DNA from: Fusarium oxysporum f. sp. lycopersici 4287
Taxonomy: Eukaryota > Ascomycota > Sordariomycetes > Hypocreales > Nectriaceae
DNA: 64,000 bases
Direction: 5' to 3'
NCBI RefSeq assembly: GCF_000149955.1
Contig: NC_030986.1
Location: forward strand, 5,497,624-5,561,623
The stretch's first letter is position 1. The number at the start of each line of letters is the position of its first letter. The notes under the pieces were generated by a model. The model was not told the origin of the DNA. It worked only from the letters and a program-made list of their open reading frames with translations, and did not search any database. The translations under genes and the position numbers were made by a program. This document shows, one piece after another, positions 45,172 through 56,999 of this stretch.

Positions 45172-46400
45172 ATGGTAGCATCAACGATTATCACACTTTC
45201 TACCCCAACCCTTCTCAATAAGTTCGCCATCGGCATAACAGGTGCAGATGGGACATGGGTCTTCAAACAGATTCTGCACTCGGCCTCGGGTGGTAGTGAT
45301 ACAGACAAGATCCGATGAGATATCTCCGGGGCCGTCACAGAAATGAAGGAATTGGAACGGACTGTGGACACTCTGTCACGAGAGCTTCCCGAAGCACTTC
45401 TCCAACTTCGAAGCGACAACCTGAGAGAGTCTCTTACAAAGATAGAGACTATGTACGACACGATTACAGACCTCATGGAAACGGCTGTCACTTTACCTGA
45501 GGATATCTCGGATGTAGAACGAGATACCGGTATTCTTGACCGCATCAACGATTTTCTTGCAGAGGATGGGCCAAGGTCGTTTCTCCGTCAGGCTGTACAG
45601 AAGGCATTCGACAAATCTGATGATTTTGTTAGCTATTACCAAAAGAGCAAGACCTCGGTAATATTTCAAGTTATTGTCTATAATGAGATTCAAATTAATA
45701 GAGACAGATGCTAAGCTACTGGGTTGTTGTAGTCAAGGGAATTTCTCTGCTGCAAATGGCTTATGATGCTCCGAACGTGGACTTTTCCGAAGGCACACTT
45801 ACAATCAGACGCCAAAAGGATAAACTCGACGGGCAAGAGCGGCTTTTTAAAGCAGTCGTTGGAGAAAATACTGTCAGACTGATTGAATGCGCTCTTTTAC
45901 GGCCTTCGTCTACCCACATCACGCTGCTTTCTAATGAGGGTTTCGGAATCGGACCAAAACGTCCAAGTATCGGTGATATTACCTCACTTTCCATATTCAC
46001 AGGGAATCGTATCCCGATCCATCGAAGATCAGAAGACCCAGATATAGACAAGATGGCATCGATGTGGAATATGCCATTAGGGTGTGGATTCGATGCCCAT
46101 CTCAGATATGCTGTCAGATTTGTATACTTCAGCTCTGGACGGTGTCTGTCGCATAACGGGCTAGATGTATCGATGGTCAAAAATGACGGGCAATTTACCA
46201 GCCATTCTGTTTCGTGGTTGATAAAGCCTATATGTCCTAGTTCAGACCGGTATACTATCAGAGTTGCTATATACTTGCCCGAGTCTATGGTTGATGAGAT
46301 TCGTGCCTTTCTTATCACAGGTCGGCGAGAACGGTCTGACTTCTCTGGAGCGCATTTAGTTGCAAGAGATTTCCTACAGCTGGAAAACTATGTCAGATAA
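45172..46400 (+). pseudogene. unknown protein, helical N-terminal half and beta-rich C-terminal half, with in-frame TGA
   Basis: Exons 45172-45657 and 45702-46400, joined by a 44-nt intron (GTAATA...AATAG) in phase; 394 codons. The first ~160 residues are predicted long amphipathic helices (VTEMKELERTVDTLSREL, LRESLTKIETMYDTITDLM, RQAVQKAFDKSDDFVSYYQ), then a hydrophobic YWVVVVKGISLLQMAYDAPN segment, and a C-terminal half with alternating strands. This two-part layout recalls several pore-forming or lectin-linked fungal proteins, but no family is assigned. Codon 49 (45316-45318) is TGA, with the same frame continuing on both sides; the next codon is GAT, not a readthrough context. Translation from Met at 45343 would skip it and keep ~337 aa. 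May be a nonsense allele or an error. Confidence 0.55.
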
Positions 46401-46816
46401 GAGACATGACATGTATAAGTCCCGGAAAGCTGACTAGTGACATGATCGTTTTCTACCCAATTGGCGTAGTACTAAGCTGTATGAAGAGTAATTACATGGC
46501 AAATCAATGCTTTGTTTATCGGCATACAGATTATAGACCGGCTTGGAGATAGATAGCTATGTGGTACGACTCATGCTCGATATCAACGTTACATTGTAGC
46601 TGAGGGGTAATGATAAGCATCCTGGACCTTGGATGGGAACTACAACATCGTGGTATCCACTGGCAGTTTTCCCGCGGGTATTGCGACGTGTTATCCACTG
46701 ATCAACGATCAGTTACCCTCAAACGACCGGAAGAGGGGACAAATATAAAGTCTGAACATGTGTACGTCCAACGGAGTGCTTCGACCCTCCTGTCGCTCAT
46801 ACAGACTGACGACAAA
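46401..46816. promoter_or_regulatory. intergenic region upstream of the MFS gene
   Basis: 416 bp; the frame of the next gene is open from 46610, but the residues before Met 46817 do not resemble the family. No other feature. Confidence 0.3.
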
Positions 46817-48475
46817 ATGGCAGAGAAAATAACAGACGACTTGAAACATACCCAATCTATTAAAGAGGGAACCATAAATGATGCCTCCACAGCTGAAGCC
46901 TTGACATTGTGTCGTGATGCAGATGACATCGAGATAAGCCCTGAGCTCGATAAGTCTTTACGATGGAAGCTTGATTTGAGGCTGATGCCTCTGCTCTGCT
47001 TCACTTACGCTTTACAATCCATTGATAAGAATACTATCAGCTATGCTGCCGTGTTCGGCCTGCGAGAAGATCTCAACCTCAAGGGAGATGAGTTCTCTTG
47101 GACTGGTGGGATATTCTACCTCGGTTATCTTGTTTGGGAGTTTCCGACCAGTATCTTTCTTCAAAGGTTTCCGATTAACTACTTCATGTCGGGCACTGTA
47201 AGTCCCTTTCGACTTCCATTCCATTAGTGTTTTACTGAGGTCTTTTAGGTCATCGCCTGGGGCGCCGTACTCATGGCCCACGGAGCCGTCAACTCCTTCA
47301 CAACCCTCATCGTCGTCCGCGTTTTACTTGGCGCTCTTGAAGCAGCCATTAATCCAGGAACCATGCTCCTCTTTAGTATGTACTACATGCGAAAAGAACA
47401 GCCTCTCCGTATGGGCATATGGATTGGCTCCGCTGGAATGGGCTACATCATCGCTGGCATAGCTAGTTTTGGTATAGGCCACGTCAAATCTGCTCTACCG
47501 TCCTGGCGAGTTCTTTTCATCATCTGGGGAACTATCACTGTGGCTTGGGGCGTTATTCTCTTGTTCTTACTGCCAGGTGCCCCTATGAGAGCGAAGTTTT
47601 TGACGCCCGATGAGAAAGCGAGAGTTGTGGCGAGGGTCAGGGGAAATGGCACGGGCATTGAGAATAAGCATTTTAAGATGGCGCAGTTCTGGGAGGCGAT
47701 GCTTGATATGAAGACCTGGCTACTGTTCCTGTTTGCTCTTACAAGTAACTCACCCAACGGAGGCTTATCCGCAGTATGCATGCCCTTCATCTTTCTCAGG
47801 ATACTGCTAACCGATTTGTCTCAGTTCCAAGGCCTTATCATCAAAGGTGCCGGCTTCAGCACCCTCGACACGACACTATATCAGATGCCCTCCGGTGCAG
47901 TCCAACTAGTTGCATGCGTACTTGCCTGGTAAGTCCTCCAATCCTGTTACAAACCATTGAACTAACGATGACCTCACAGCTGGGGAGCTTCTGCTATCAG
48001 AAACTCCAGAATCCCAATCATGCTTCTCGGTCTAGTCCCCTTCCTCGCCGGTGTTCTAGGTCTTCACTTCCTCCCTCACAGCGATGCATACGCTCGCTTA
48101 GCATGTCTATGGATGTCTTTCTCCTATACATCAACCTGGACGCTTAGTATGTCAGTCTCAATGGCCAACACAGCAGGGCATACTAAGAAGATCACGACAA
48201 ATGCCTTGCTGCTAATCGGGTATTGTCTGGGAAACTTTGTCGGACCATTCTTCTTTAAGTCTAGCCAGGCGCCTCAGTATGAGCTTGGAGTTGGTATGAT
48301 GTTCGCCTGTATTGCGATTCAGGTGGCGAGTCTTGTTGCCCTCTGGGTCCTGTTGTGGATGAGGAATAGGTCGAGGCGGGAACTCCATACTCCTGAGAAT
48401 CACCAGAGGGCTTGGGAGGCCGGACTGCTTGATGAAACAGACTTCAAGAATAGGTACTTTCAGTACGTGTATTAG
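46817..48475 (+). CDS. MFS transporter, allantoate permease (Dal5/ACS) family
   Basis: Four exons: 46817-47197, 47249-47773, 47825-47928, 47980-48475; three 51-nt introns, all in phase; 501 aa. After a ~50-residue acidic cytosolic leader the order is typical of the anion:cation symporter family: LDLRLMPLLCFTYALQSIDKNTISYAAVFGL, then GGIFYLGYLVWEFPTSIFLQRFP, RVLLGALEAAINPGTMLLFSMYY, a central loop with FLTPDEKARVVARVRGNGTGIENKHF, and six further helices ending with ENHQRAWEAGLLDETDFKNRYFQYVY, the usual C-terminus. These carriers import allantoate, ureidosuccinate, vitamins or dipeptides; substrate is not readable. The M19 dipeptidase nearby is compatible with a nitrogen-scavenging role, but this is only suggestive. 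Confidence 0.92.
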
Positions 48476-48538
48476 CTAGGTATAGTCTTATTTAGCATAA
48501 AGACAAAATGGTTGCAGAACTCAATCTCCAGCGGTCGC

Positions 48539-49588
48539 TTACAAAGTTTTCATTGCCCACTCCATAGTTTTCCTAATAGCCTCATCCTGATCCGCAACAG
48601 GCTCATATCCCAGTATCCTCTTCGCTTTATCCAGAGACCAACAGCACCCAGAGTCCAGATGATCAATAGCAGTCCTTCGCATACCAGGTTTGACATATCC
48701 CAAGGTCAGGACCCAGTAAACCCATTCAGCCGTTGATGCCATCGCCTGCATCACAAAGAACGGAATCTTTGTGACCTCCTCCAATGCAACAGGATGTCCA
48801 GCTGAAGCATAAAACTTCCGAGAGAAGTCAAAGAACTTCTGTGGTTTCCCATCTGAGATGAAGAATGCCTCACCGCCAGCCTTGTCCCGCGTCTCTAGGT
48901 CAAGAAGGGCTTTCATGGCGAGGATGTGTGCCTCGGCTGCTTTCTTGACGTACAAGAACTCAAACACTTTTGTATCATTGCCAACTTGCATTTTGTGCTC
49001 TTTCCTTCGAATGCTTTGCACGAGTTGAGGCACGAAATTCGTGTCGTACTCGCCATAAGTGGCCGGTATTCGTATAGCTGCAGTCCGAAGCAGTTCTGAA
49101 TTTGAAGCAATGACGAGTCTTTCAGCCGTGGCCTTTGACATTGCATAAGCGTTTGGAGCATTCGTCTCATCATACAGAACAGCGTTTTCTTCTGACAGAG
49201 GTTCTTGCGTGGGTATAACGGCTGAATCAGAGGACGTAAAGACAAATACGTCAGTATCGGCACACGCTGAGGCAGCTTTTAGTAGTGCTTTTGTCCCATC
49301 GATGTTTGCCTTCATCAGGTTCGCAGGTGTGTCGAGATAAGACGGTGAAGCTGTATGAATGACAGCGTGTGGCTTGAACGTCTCAAAGACCTGTTCAATC
49401 TGGCTCGGTACTATCAAGTCGGCTGCTTGAAGCGAGACGTGAGACTCGTCAGCAACATCAGCTGGCATCTTGGGATGACGGCTGACGACAGCGACAGTCG
49501 TTACTGCATCCTTGAGAAGTTGTCGGACTACATGTCCTCCCAAAAAACCGCTTCCGCCCGTAACGAGTACCCTCTTTGGCGATTCCAT
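48539..49588 (-). CDS. NAD-dependent epimerase / 3beta-hydroxysteroid-dehydrogenase-like extended SDR
   Basis: Single exon, 349 aa. Extended SDR features: TGGSGFLG at residues 10-17, HTASPSYLDTP, FTSSDSAV (Ser119/120) and the YAMSK catalytic motif (Tyr148, Lys152), then a RIPATYGEYDTNFVP block and FLYVKKAAEAHILAM, all characteristic of the 3beta-HSD/C4-sterol-decarboxylase branch. A hydrophobic VMQAMASTAEWVYWVLTLG segment near residue 290 may associate with membranes. Possible role in steroid or secondary-metabolite oxidation at C3; Erg26 orthology is not claimed. It converges with the MFS gene, 63 bp apart. Confidence 0.88.
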   Translation of the reverse strand: MESPKRVLVTGGSGFLGGHVVRQLLKDAVTTVAVVSRHPKMPADVADESHVSLQAADLIVPSQIEQVFETFKPHAVIHTASPSYLDTPANLMKANIDGTKALLKAASACADTDVFVFTSSDSAVIPTQEPLSEENAVLYDETNAPNAYAMSKATAERLVIASNSELLRTAAIRIPATYGEYDTNFVPQLVQSIRRKEHKMQVGNDTKVFEFLYVKKAAEAHILAMKALLDLETRDKAGGEAFFISDGKPQKFFDFSRKFYASAGHPVALEEVTKIPFFVMQAMASTAEWVYWVLTLGYVKPGMRRTAIDHLDSGCCWSLDKAKRILGYEPVADQDEAIRKTMEWAMKTL

Positions 49589-49804
49589 CTCTTTTCCTAG
49601 TTTTACAGAAATAGCGGATTGTTGTGAAGGAAGGAGAATGAGTGAGAATTTGATCAGGACACGGAGAAGAAATTTATGTCAGCACCATTTTGGGCTAACT
49701 GCAGATGAAGTAATGACAGGATTCATAAGCGGCATAAAATTAAACACACAATCTAATACTTCAATTTTAAATATGTCTATCATCTATTCTGTTCCTGTTC
49801 CTCG

Positions 49805-50654
49805 TTACTTGAAATGAAACCCAAATTGTGGAAATGCTTTGACTATTAGACACGATTAGCAACATTTCCATAAAGAAAGGGAGAATAAACTTACACCCCA
49901 TCCAATGCCTTGAGAAAACATGCCAATGACCTTTTGACCGCTTGGAGTAATCTTAAACGCTGGTAGATCAAAGACTGCATCTTCGTTGCTCAAAACTCCG
50001 TACGATTGGTATTGAGATTTAACTGAAATGTTAGCCTCACTCCCCCTTCTTGTATGTAGATCTTACCTTTAGTCCAACAACTTTATCATCCATCTGAACC
50101 TCGAATCTCGCAATCTCCTCACCATTCGCACCGTCAATCTGGAAAACCCCATTAGTATTGCCGTGGTCCGCAAACCGCAGCGGGACGCGATCAGAGTCCA
50201 TTATTTCATAGTTTACATCTCCGAGACCTCGCTCTATGCTCTCGTCCATGAACTCGAATCTTAGGCTGATAATGTGACACCAGTGGAAGATGCCGGTGCC
50301 TATTGCACTCATTTGTGTTATGTATCGGCCGTCGTTCTCGCCAAAGAACGTTGTCATTATGGGGACTTTAGAGTGAGCTTTCGTTGAAGAGCCTGATTCC
50401 ATTTAGCGTCCACAAGGATTGACTGGAACGAAGCTGCTAAGATCTTTATCATTCCAGGCATAAGCGGCGACGCCAGAGAGTTTCATCTCATCAAAATCAT
50501 TGCCTTGGATCCAGACTGTTGGAAGGTGTTAGGTTGAGATACAGCTGGTTCGGGTTAAGCGGGGAAGCTTACTCGCACGAAACGCCTTAGTCCATTTCTG
50601 ACCTGAGGTTGGAACTATGTTTGTTCCGCACAAATTGCAGAATTTGCGTACCAT
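49805..50654 (-). pseudogene. degenerate small gene of unknown function
   Basis: Exon-like blocks 50573-50654, about 50067-50515, 49897-50022 and 49805-49842 are linked by three canonical short introns (57, 44 and 54 nt). The product begins MVRKFCNLCGTNIVPTSGQKW (a CxxC pair) and ends VKAFPQFGFHFK. Two breaks exist: a TAA at 50403-50405 in frame between NPCGR and MESGSSTKA, and a 1-nt mismatch across the second intron (donor phase 0, acceptor needs phase 1 to read KSQYQSYGVLSNED). Either this is a pseudogene, or two separate small genes with unclear borders. No family recognised beyond the N-terminal CxxC, which resembles small fungal proteins often near F-box genes. Confidence 0.5.
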
Positions 50655-50873
50655 TTTGGATAGGACTGTTTAGAGAGCCTATATGTTGCAGAGTGGTAAG
50701 TGTTTCGAGGTGAATTATGAAAGGAGGTGTTGCCCCGCGATAAGACGCGTGTGATGAGACATAACGCGCGATGTGATAAGGGAGTAATTAACGAGTAATG
50801 GGGTGGGGCGCCAATGCGGCAGGGTAGTAGGTTCACGCTCACGGCAGATAAGTAGGTGATAGAGACAGCAGTA

Positions 50874-51712
50874 TCAATTTCTAACTCGAAAGAACTCGGG
50901 ATACAATGACCGCAATTCTCCAAGATGGCGAATTTGATGCTGAGACGCTGGTGTATCAGGTACAGAAAGTCCATCCTCCACAAAGTGAATAGCAGTCCAG
51001 CCTGCTTCCTTTGCCCCGACACAATTCTTATGAGAGTCATCTTAAAATCGTCAGTAAAAAGCCTTACAAAAGATGCTCATCTTACCAATAAAATAACACC
51101 TCGAAACATCAGAGACTCCAGCTTCTCTCATAGCTTTCATAAACATTTCCTTATGCGGCTTACACACAAACGGGATCTGAGAATAATCACAATACGTCAA
51201 CCCCTCAAATAAATCATCCACGCCCAACAACCGCACGACTCTTTTCCCGTGGTTCACGTATGCATTAGTTAGCAACCAAAGTCTGACCTTTGAAGTATCG
51301 ATATCCTCGAGGAATTGTCGTAATTGTGCGTTGGGCTTGATGAGGTCGTCCAATGGGACCGCGTCATCGACCTTGGCGTTGTATTCTAACGCGTCAATTT
51401 GGTGGTGGCGTACAAGCCCTTCAATCGCCTGGCCGTATTGCTGAGAGTAATCCTTGTGAAGGCGCTCTGCGTCGTCTGGGGAGAGGCCGAGATGTTTCTT
51501 GAAATAATCGTCGATGTTGCGGGACATGTGCTCAAGGACTTTGTCATCTGTGCATGTTAGGTTCTGTATGGGGTCTTGTCACGAGTTGACGGTTGCGCAC
51601 TGCGTGAGTATAGACAGTTATCAATGTCACTAAAACCGTTAGAGGTGGCTTTGAAGAGTGTCGGGAAGGGCTTTTACAAGAACAACACGGGCTTTTCTGA
51701 GGCCTGATCCAT
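50874..51712 (-). CDS. HAD-superfamily pyrimidine 5'-nucleotidase (SDT1/PHM8-like)
   Basis: Four exons: 51678-51712, 51601-51629, 51086-51547, 50874-51040; introns of 48, 53 and 45 nt are in phase; 230 aa. HAD motifs are complete: motif I FFDIDN (Asp13, Asp15, formed across the first splice), motif II WLLTNA, motif III Lys in VCKPHKEMF, motif IV FIDDSHKN (formed across the last splice). The cap region LGLSPDDAERLHKDYSQQYGQAIEGLVRHH is the conserved signature of yeast Sdt1/Phm8-type nucleotidases, which dephosphorylate UMP/CMP and related nucleotides (family knowledge). Cytosolic. Normal length, intact frame. Confidence 0.9.
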
Positions 51713-52599
51713 TGCGGCTGGTGATCTACGTGAAGGTGATGGGTTGGAGTCTGAGGTAAGGAATTGAGGAGGGAGTACTCTGGTGAGCAAAAGTGTTGAC
51801 TGGTTGATTAACGAATCAGGGAAAGAAATCTACCAGGACTCCAAAACCAACAAAGCACCAGAAGAGTATATCAAATTAATACCAAAATACTCACAGACTC
51901 TTTAGATCAAAATATCTTACTTTCAACTTTACTGCATCTTCAAGTACTGCAACTTCAAAAAAAAAAAAAAAGGCAGTTTCATAGCGCATCTACAGGGTAG
52001 GTATTTTCAAGAGACAGGGACGTCAAACTGATATCTAGAGGCAAAAAGTCACTCACATGCCTTATGAGACTGTTTGCGCTTACAGATGAGTCGATCTCCA
52101 GAGAAAATTCTACAATTCTCATCGGCATGTGTCAAAGAAATGTCAAAATCAGGCAATTTGTAACAACAATCACAACAAAGACTCGACCTCGCTCTTTAAA
52201 TACGGAATTACTCGGCATATTCCCCCATCTCCCGCCAAAACACCATTCAAAACTACGCCCTTTCAGCAGCAATCTCAATCCGCTTGGTAATTTTCCCATC
52301 AACTTCTAAATCGCCGACTTCGCAAAACCGCGCCAAAAACCGAGGTGGCTAAAACATCCCTGCAATCGTAAAAGCCGGGGCCTATCACAGTGCACCAACC
52401 AACAACACTAATGTCCAAGACGCCGAGGCATCTTAAGATAACGATATACCCACATCTTATCTCCGTAAAAAGAGAGCGTCATTACAAATCTGATGCGCGC
52501 CGTGGAGCCGCAAATTTGTTTTTTTTTAAATACGTCAGTATCCCATACGGAAAAAAAGGGTCTTGGCATGTTTAATCAGTATCATTTTTCAACGACACG
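51713..52599. promoter_or_regulatory. divergent intergenic region
   Basis: 887 bp, containing a run of 16 A at 51957-51972. No gene or recognised repeat. Confidence 0.35.
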
Positions 52600-54352
52600 A
52601 TGAATGAGAAAGAGGTTCCTCATGATGGGAATCTGTCCCAGGATCAACAACGAGCTTCTCTGGACCGGGAGTCTATAACTGATCTTGAAAAGAATGCGCC
52701 TGCAGATGGTGCCCCTGATGATCAGAATGCGAATCTTAGTGATCAAACTACTGAAGCTGGTAACTTGACTACCGACTGCGAATCCTTCGAAGTTTCGTGG
52801 GACGGCGACAAAGATCCTTTATGTCCACGCAGTATGTCGACGTTGCGAAAATGGATGATTGTTTCAATCGCCTGCATGGGAAGTCTCTGCGTGTAAGTCT
52901 CCAATTTCGCCTTCACTCTCACATTCACTGACTTCTCAGGACATGCGCAAGTTCAATCTACACAGCTACCTACACCCAAATGAACGCCGAATTCCACTGC
53001 TCCCAAATCGTCGCCACCCTCGGCCTCTCAACCTTCGTCCTAGGAATCGCACTCGGCCCAGTCTTAACCAGCCCGTTGAGCGAGTACTACGGCCGACGAC
53101 CAATCTACCTCGTCTCATGGGCCATGTTCATAATCTGGACTATTCCCTCCGCCGTAGCGCAAAACATCGAGACCATGATCATCGCGCGTTTCTTCACAGG
53201 TTTCGCTGGGAGTTCGTTCCTCAGCGTTGCAGGCGGAACGGCAGGTGATGTTTTCGAACGGCATGAGATTCAGAAGCCTATGAGTTTGGTATCATTGGCG
53301 CCGTTTATCGGACCGGCTATTGGGCCGTTGATTGGAGGGTTTATTAATTATAATACGCATTGGAGGTGGACGTATTATGTTATGTTGATTTGGGCTGCGT
53401 TCGTCATGGTGGCTATTGTGGTCTTTGCGCCTGAGACGTTTCATCCGATTTTGTTGAGGGAGAAGGCGAGAATGTTGAGAAAAGAGACTGGGAATGAGGC
53501 GTATAGAGCGCCGATGGAGCTTACAAAGAAGCCAATCCTCGAAACGCTCAAGCTGTCAGTCCTTCGACCATTTCAGCTGCTCTTCTTGGAGCCCATGTGC
53601 CTCTGTTTGGATCTCTACTCTGCTATCCTTCTCGGTATTCTGTACCTATTCTTCGGCGCATTTCCTCTCATCTTCCGAACGAACCACGGTATGAGTCTTT
53701 GGCAAACTGGCATGACGTTCTTGGGAATTCTGGTCGGATTTGTTATTGCAACGGCTACGACTCCTTTCTGGGCCAGACTCCGACTTCGATGGTTGGCGGA
53801 GCAGGAGAAGGAGACTGGTAAGGCTATCAGTGAGCCCGAGTACAGATTACCTCCTTGTATTCTTGGAGCTATTCTTATTCCTATTGGGTTGTTTTGGTTT
53901 GCTTGGACGACGTACTCTAGCATTCATTGGATTGTGCCTATCATTGGATCCGGAGTTTTTGGATGCGGGTAAGTTTCTCTGGCCTCATCCTTTCGGTTAT
54001 CTACTTACATATGTTTTTTTTTTTAGCATGATGCTCGTCTTCACTGGTATCTTCACTTTCTTGGTCGACGCTTATCCTCAGTACGCCGCTTCTGCCATGG
54101 CAGCTAACAGCTTTGCCCGATGCTCTTTCGCAGGTACTTTCCCTCCCGTCCGATGATTCAAGCAGCACAGTTACTAACAATCGTATAGCGGCATTCCCAC
54201 TGTTTGGCATCCAGATGTACGAGACGCTTGGTTATCAGTGGGCTTCTAGTCTTCTTGCTTTCTTGACGGTTGCCATGGCGCCGTTCCCTTATCTGTTCTT
54301 CAGATATGGCAAGAAGCTGCGAGCCAAGAGCAAATTTGCTTCAAAGATCTAA
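52600..54352 (+). CDS. MFS multidrug-efflux-type transporter (DHA1, Tpo1/Flr1-like)
   Basis: Four exons: 52600-52892, 52940-53968, 54027-54133, 54189-54352; introns 47, 58 (with a long T tract before the acceptor) and 55 nt; 530 aa. After a ~75-residue acidic leader: DKDPLCPRSMSTLRKWMI, helix 1, then the family motif A-like SEYYGRRPIYLVSW, RFFTGFAGSSFLSVAGGTAGDVF, PLIGGFINYNTHWRWTYYVM and FAPETFHPILLREKA. This is the usual arrangement of 12-helix DHA1 drug:H+ antiporters that export polyamines or drugs. It converges with the Zn2Cys6 gene at 54548-56999, a frequent efflux-regulator pairing, but a regulatory link is inference. Confidence 0.9.
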
Positions 54353-54547
54353 TAGTACGGCAGAAAAATATTTGGTTATGAGATAAATAATTGGGCCAGC
54401 CAAAAGTTGGCTGCATCACCTGAGTTGGGGATGCGATAGATGACGTTCAAGAGAAAAGCATTATAGAGAAGCGACACATAGAATAGACAGACTTCATACC
54501 CTATTAGAAGAATTGTACTTTGCCATTGTGGCCGGAATTCCGTCTGT

Positions 54548-56999
54548 CTAAAAGCCTTGAGGATCCGACATTGGTGGAAAGGTTCCAAAGTTGCCTGGCA
54601 GCAATGGACATAAACCATGCTGAAGCAGTAGATCAACATCAATGGTATCCTCAGCCCAAAAGTTGTCAAAACTGAACTGATCTGCCGGCTGTTGGAACAG
54701 ATCATTTGTTTCCATCACAGCGCCAGCGACTTGAGCGTTCGTCGCGTCAGTGAACGGACCACCGTTTTCTGCTAAGGTCTGAGAAGTTGCCCTGCTGACT
54801 TCCGTCAGAGTCGAGTCTTCGTTACGATTACAGTTTGCGATTCGCGACGTCACGTCAACTATTGAGCCTGCTGAAACAGCAGAACCTTGGCCTGTGAGTC
54901 TTCGCATGAGGTTGCCGAAGAATCTCATGATCCATAGTCCTACGGGCCAATGCTTTGCGAGTTCGCTTAGGGCGAGGATGCATTGCCGTGATTTGTTGCC
55001 GGCGAGTTGGCGTCGGATGGGGTAACTTGCGNNNNNNNNNNNNNNNNNNNNNNNNNNNNNNNNNNNNNNNNNNNNNNNNNNNNNNNNNNNNNNNNNNNNN
55101 NNNNNNNNNNNNNNNNNNNNNNNNNNNNNNNNNNNNNNNNNNNNNNNNNNNNNNNNNNNNNNNNNNNNNNNNNNNNNNNNNNNNNNNNNNNNNNNNNNNN
55201 NNNNNNNNNNNNNNNNNNNNNNNNNNNNNNNNNNNNNNNNNNNNNNNNNNNNNNNNNNNNNNNNNNNNNNNNNNNNNNNNNNNNNNNNNNNNNNNNNNNN
55301 NNNNNNCCAACAACGTTCCGAGAGGACTATTCCTTGGAATGTCGTGATGAAGCATATGATCGACTCAGCCCGGTTTACGAGTGGAATGTTGACCCTGTCA
55401 AGATCAACTGTAAGTCACCGACGACCTTAATATTGTATGATTCCTCTAACTTTTGACTCAGACACCAAGAGCCAGTTCGACATTGGTCTGGCTTGTATTG
55501 TTCTAAGTCTGGGCGACGAGGACTGTATTCTGCGATAACAATATCCCCCACTGAGTAAATATTAGCCACGCGAAGGACAAGGTTCGTCAATGCAAAGTGA
55601 CCTACGGATTTCGGCAGCCTTCGCCATCTCTATCGCAAGAGCCGTATGGTGTTCTTCTTGTCGGGTTATTAGAGGATCGTTGTGGTCGTCGTCGAAATAG
55701 AAGTCTTCTTCGGTAAGAGGTTCGATATCGCAGTCTTCATCCCTGATTCTGCAGGGCTTACCAAGGCATGCGGCAGTATGACGGTCACGAGTCTGCAATA
55801 GTCAGTAAGATGACTTTTGAATGTTTCACCATTTGTAACTTACGTATATAGACCACCAGATTCGCTTTCGCAACGCTCTTTTCTCGGGGCTCAACCTCGA
55901 CGCGACCGTCCTGCGACCAAGTCAGTGTCGATTCACAACCTGCGAAAGCTTCACATACGAACGATACATCCCCAAAGACTGCGCACAAGATGTCGCACAT
56001 CCAAGCCAGAACCACGAGTCCTTCTGATCATCCGGGCATCCCGCAATCAATATTCCCAGAAACTCGCCTGTATGTGCGTTGAATGCCCAGGAACCATGAT
56101 CAACATCATACAGCGTTTTCGCACGAAGATAATGATGCTTGCGAGCAGCAGTCCGATCACTGAAGCCAGCAGCCTGTATAAGACCTTCATCACAGAGAAT
56201 GAACGTGACAAGGAACATCGCATGCAAAAGCATAGGCGATGCTTTGCCCTGTCTGTACAGCTCCGAAAAGGCGCGTCTATCTATTACCGGATAAGGCGGA
56301 TGGATGATCTCGAAAAAGGTGTACACAAGACGGTCAGATATCTCTTTCGGTGGCATCGTGAATGCATCTTGTACGCGGAGGGGCTCAACTTGGGGTCGTG
56401 TTGGAATGATTGCGCGGTCTGCTATCGATGCCGGTATGGGATAGTGGACTTTTACGGGCTCGCTGACTCCGCCTCTTGGACTGCATATCATCTCGACAAT
56501 GTATGATAAGCTGCTTGAGTCGCCCAGGAAGTATGACTTGTCGTTCCCGGACAAGCTCTGTTGCTGAGAGCCCGGCTCATTATTCTGCGCGATGTTCGAT
56601 GGGACTGGCTGACTATGTTCCTGATATTGCGAGTTTTCGTTACTTTGAGGCGTAATTACTGCGATACTGTCGTGCATGGTATCATGTTGATCAACCGGAC
56701 TTTGCGCCTGCTGTCTTCTTGAGACTCGTTGCGCAGTACTTCTTCTAGCATATCTACAAAACCGTGAGTCCAAATTTCCCATTGTTTCACAACAATTCTA
56801 CGTACTTCCCACGTTTGGAGTCTATCAACTCACAGGTAACATCGCGCGTGCGACAATGCCAACACGGCTGCCCATCAGCGGCGTCACACTTTACCCGTCT
56901 TGCGTGACACGCTTTGCAAGCCACACGAGCTACACGTGTCCGAATAGGTGCAGCACTTGATGATCTGACGCTGCTTTGGCGACTTTGTGAGTCGGCCAT
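54548..56999 (-). CDS. Zn2Cys6 transcription factor with Fungal_trans domain (contains an assembly gap)
   Basis: Exons read with confidence: 56806-56999, 55959-56753, 55844-55910 and from 55792, separated by introns of 52, 48 and 51 nt in phase. Zinc cluster in the first exon: ACKACHARRVKCDAADGQPCWHCRTRDVTC. The middle-homology domain runs from RLVYTFFEIIHPPYPVIDRRAF through WLGCATSCAQSLGMYR to LRKRIWWSIYTRDRHTAACLGKPCRI and LTEEDF. Splicing beyond ~55650 is uncertain, and a 275-nt gap (55032-55306) removes part of the domain. After the gap CILALSELAKHWPVGLWIMRFF matches the normal end of such proteins, and the frame stops at 54548 after FGTFPPMSDPQGF. Nuclear regulator; the convergent MFS gene is a possible target. 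Confidence 0.8.
55032..55306. other. assembly gap (275 N) inside the Zn2Cys6 gene
   Basis: Undetermined bases within the Fungal_trans region. Confidence 0.99.

Noticed and set aside
51957..51972. Run of 16 A as a possible retroposed poly(A) tail
   Set aside because: No adjacent retroelement or target-site duplication was seen; a simple homopolymer is sufficient.
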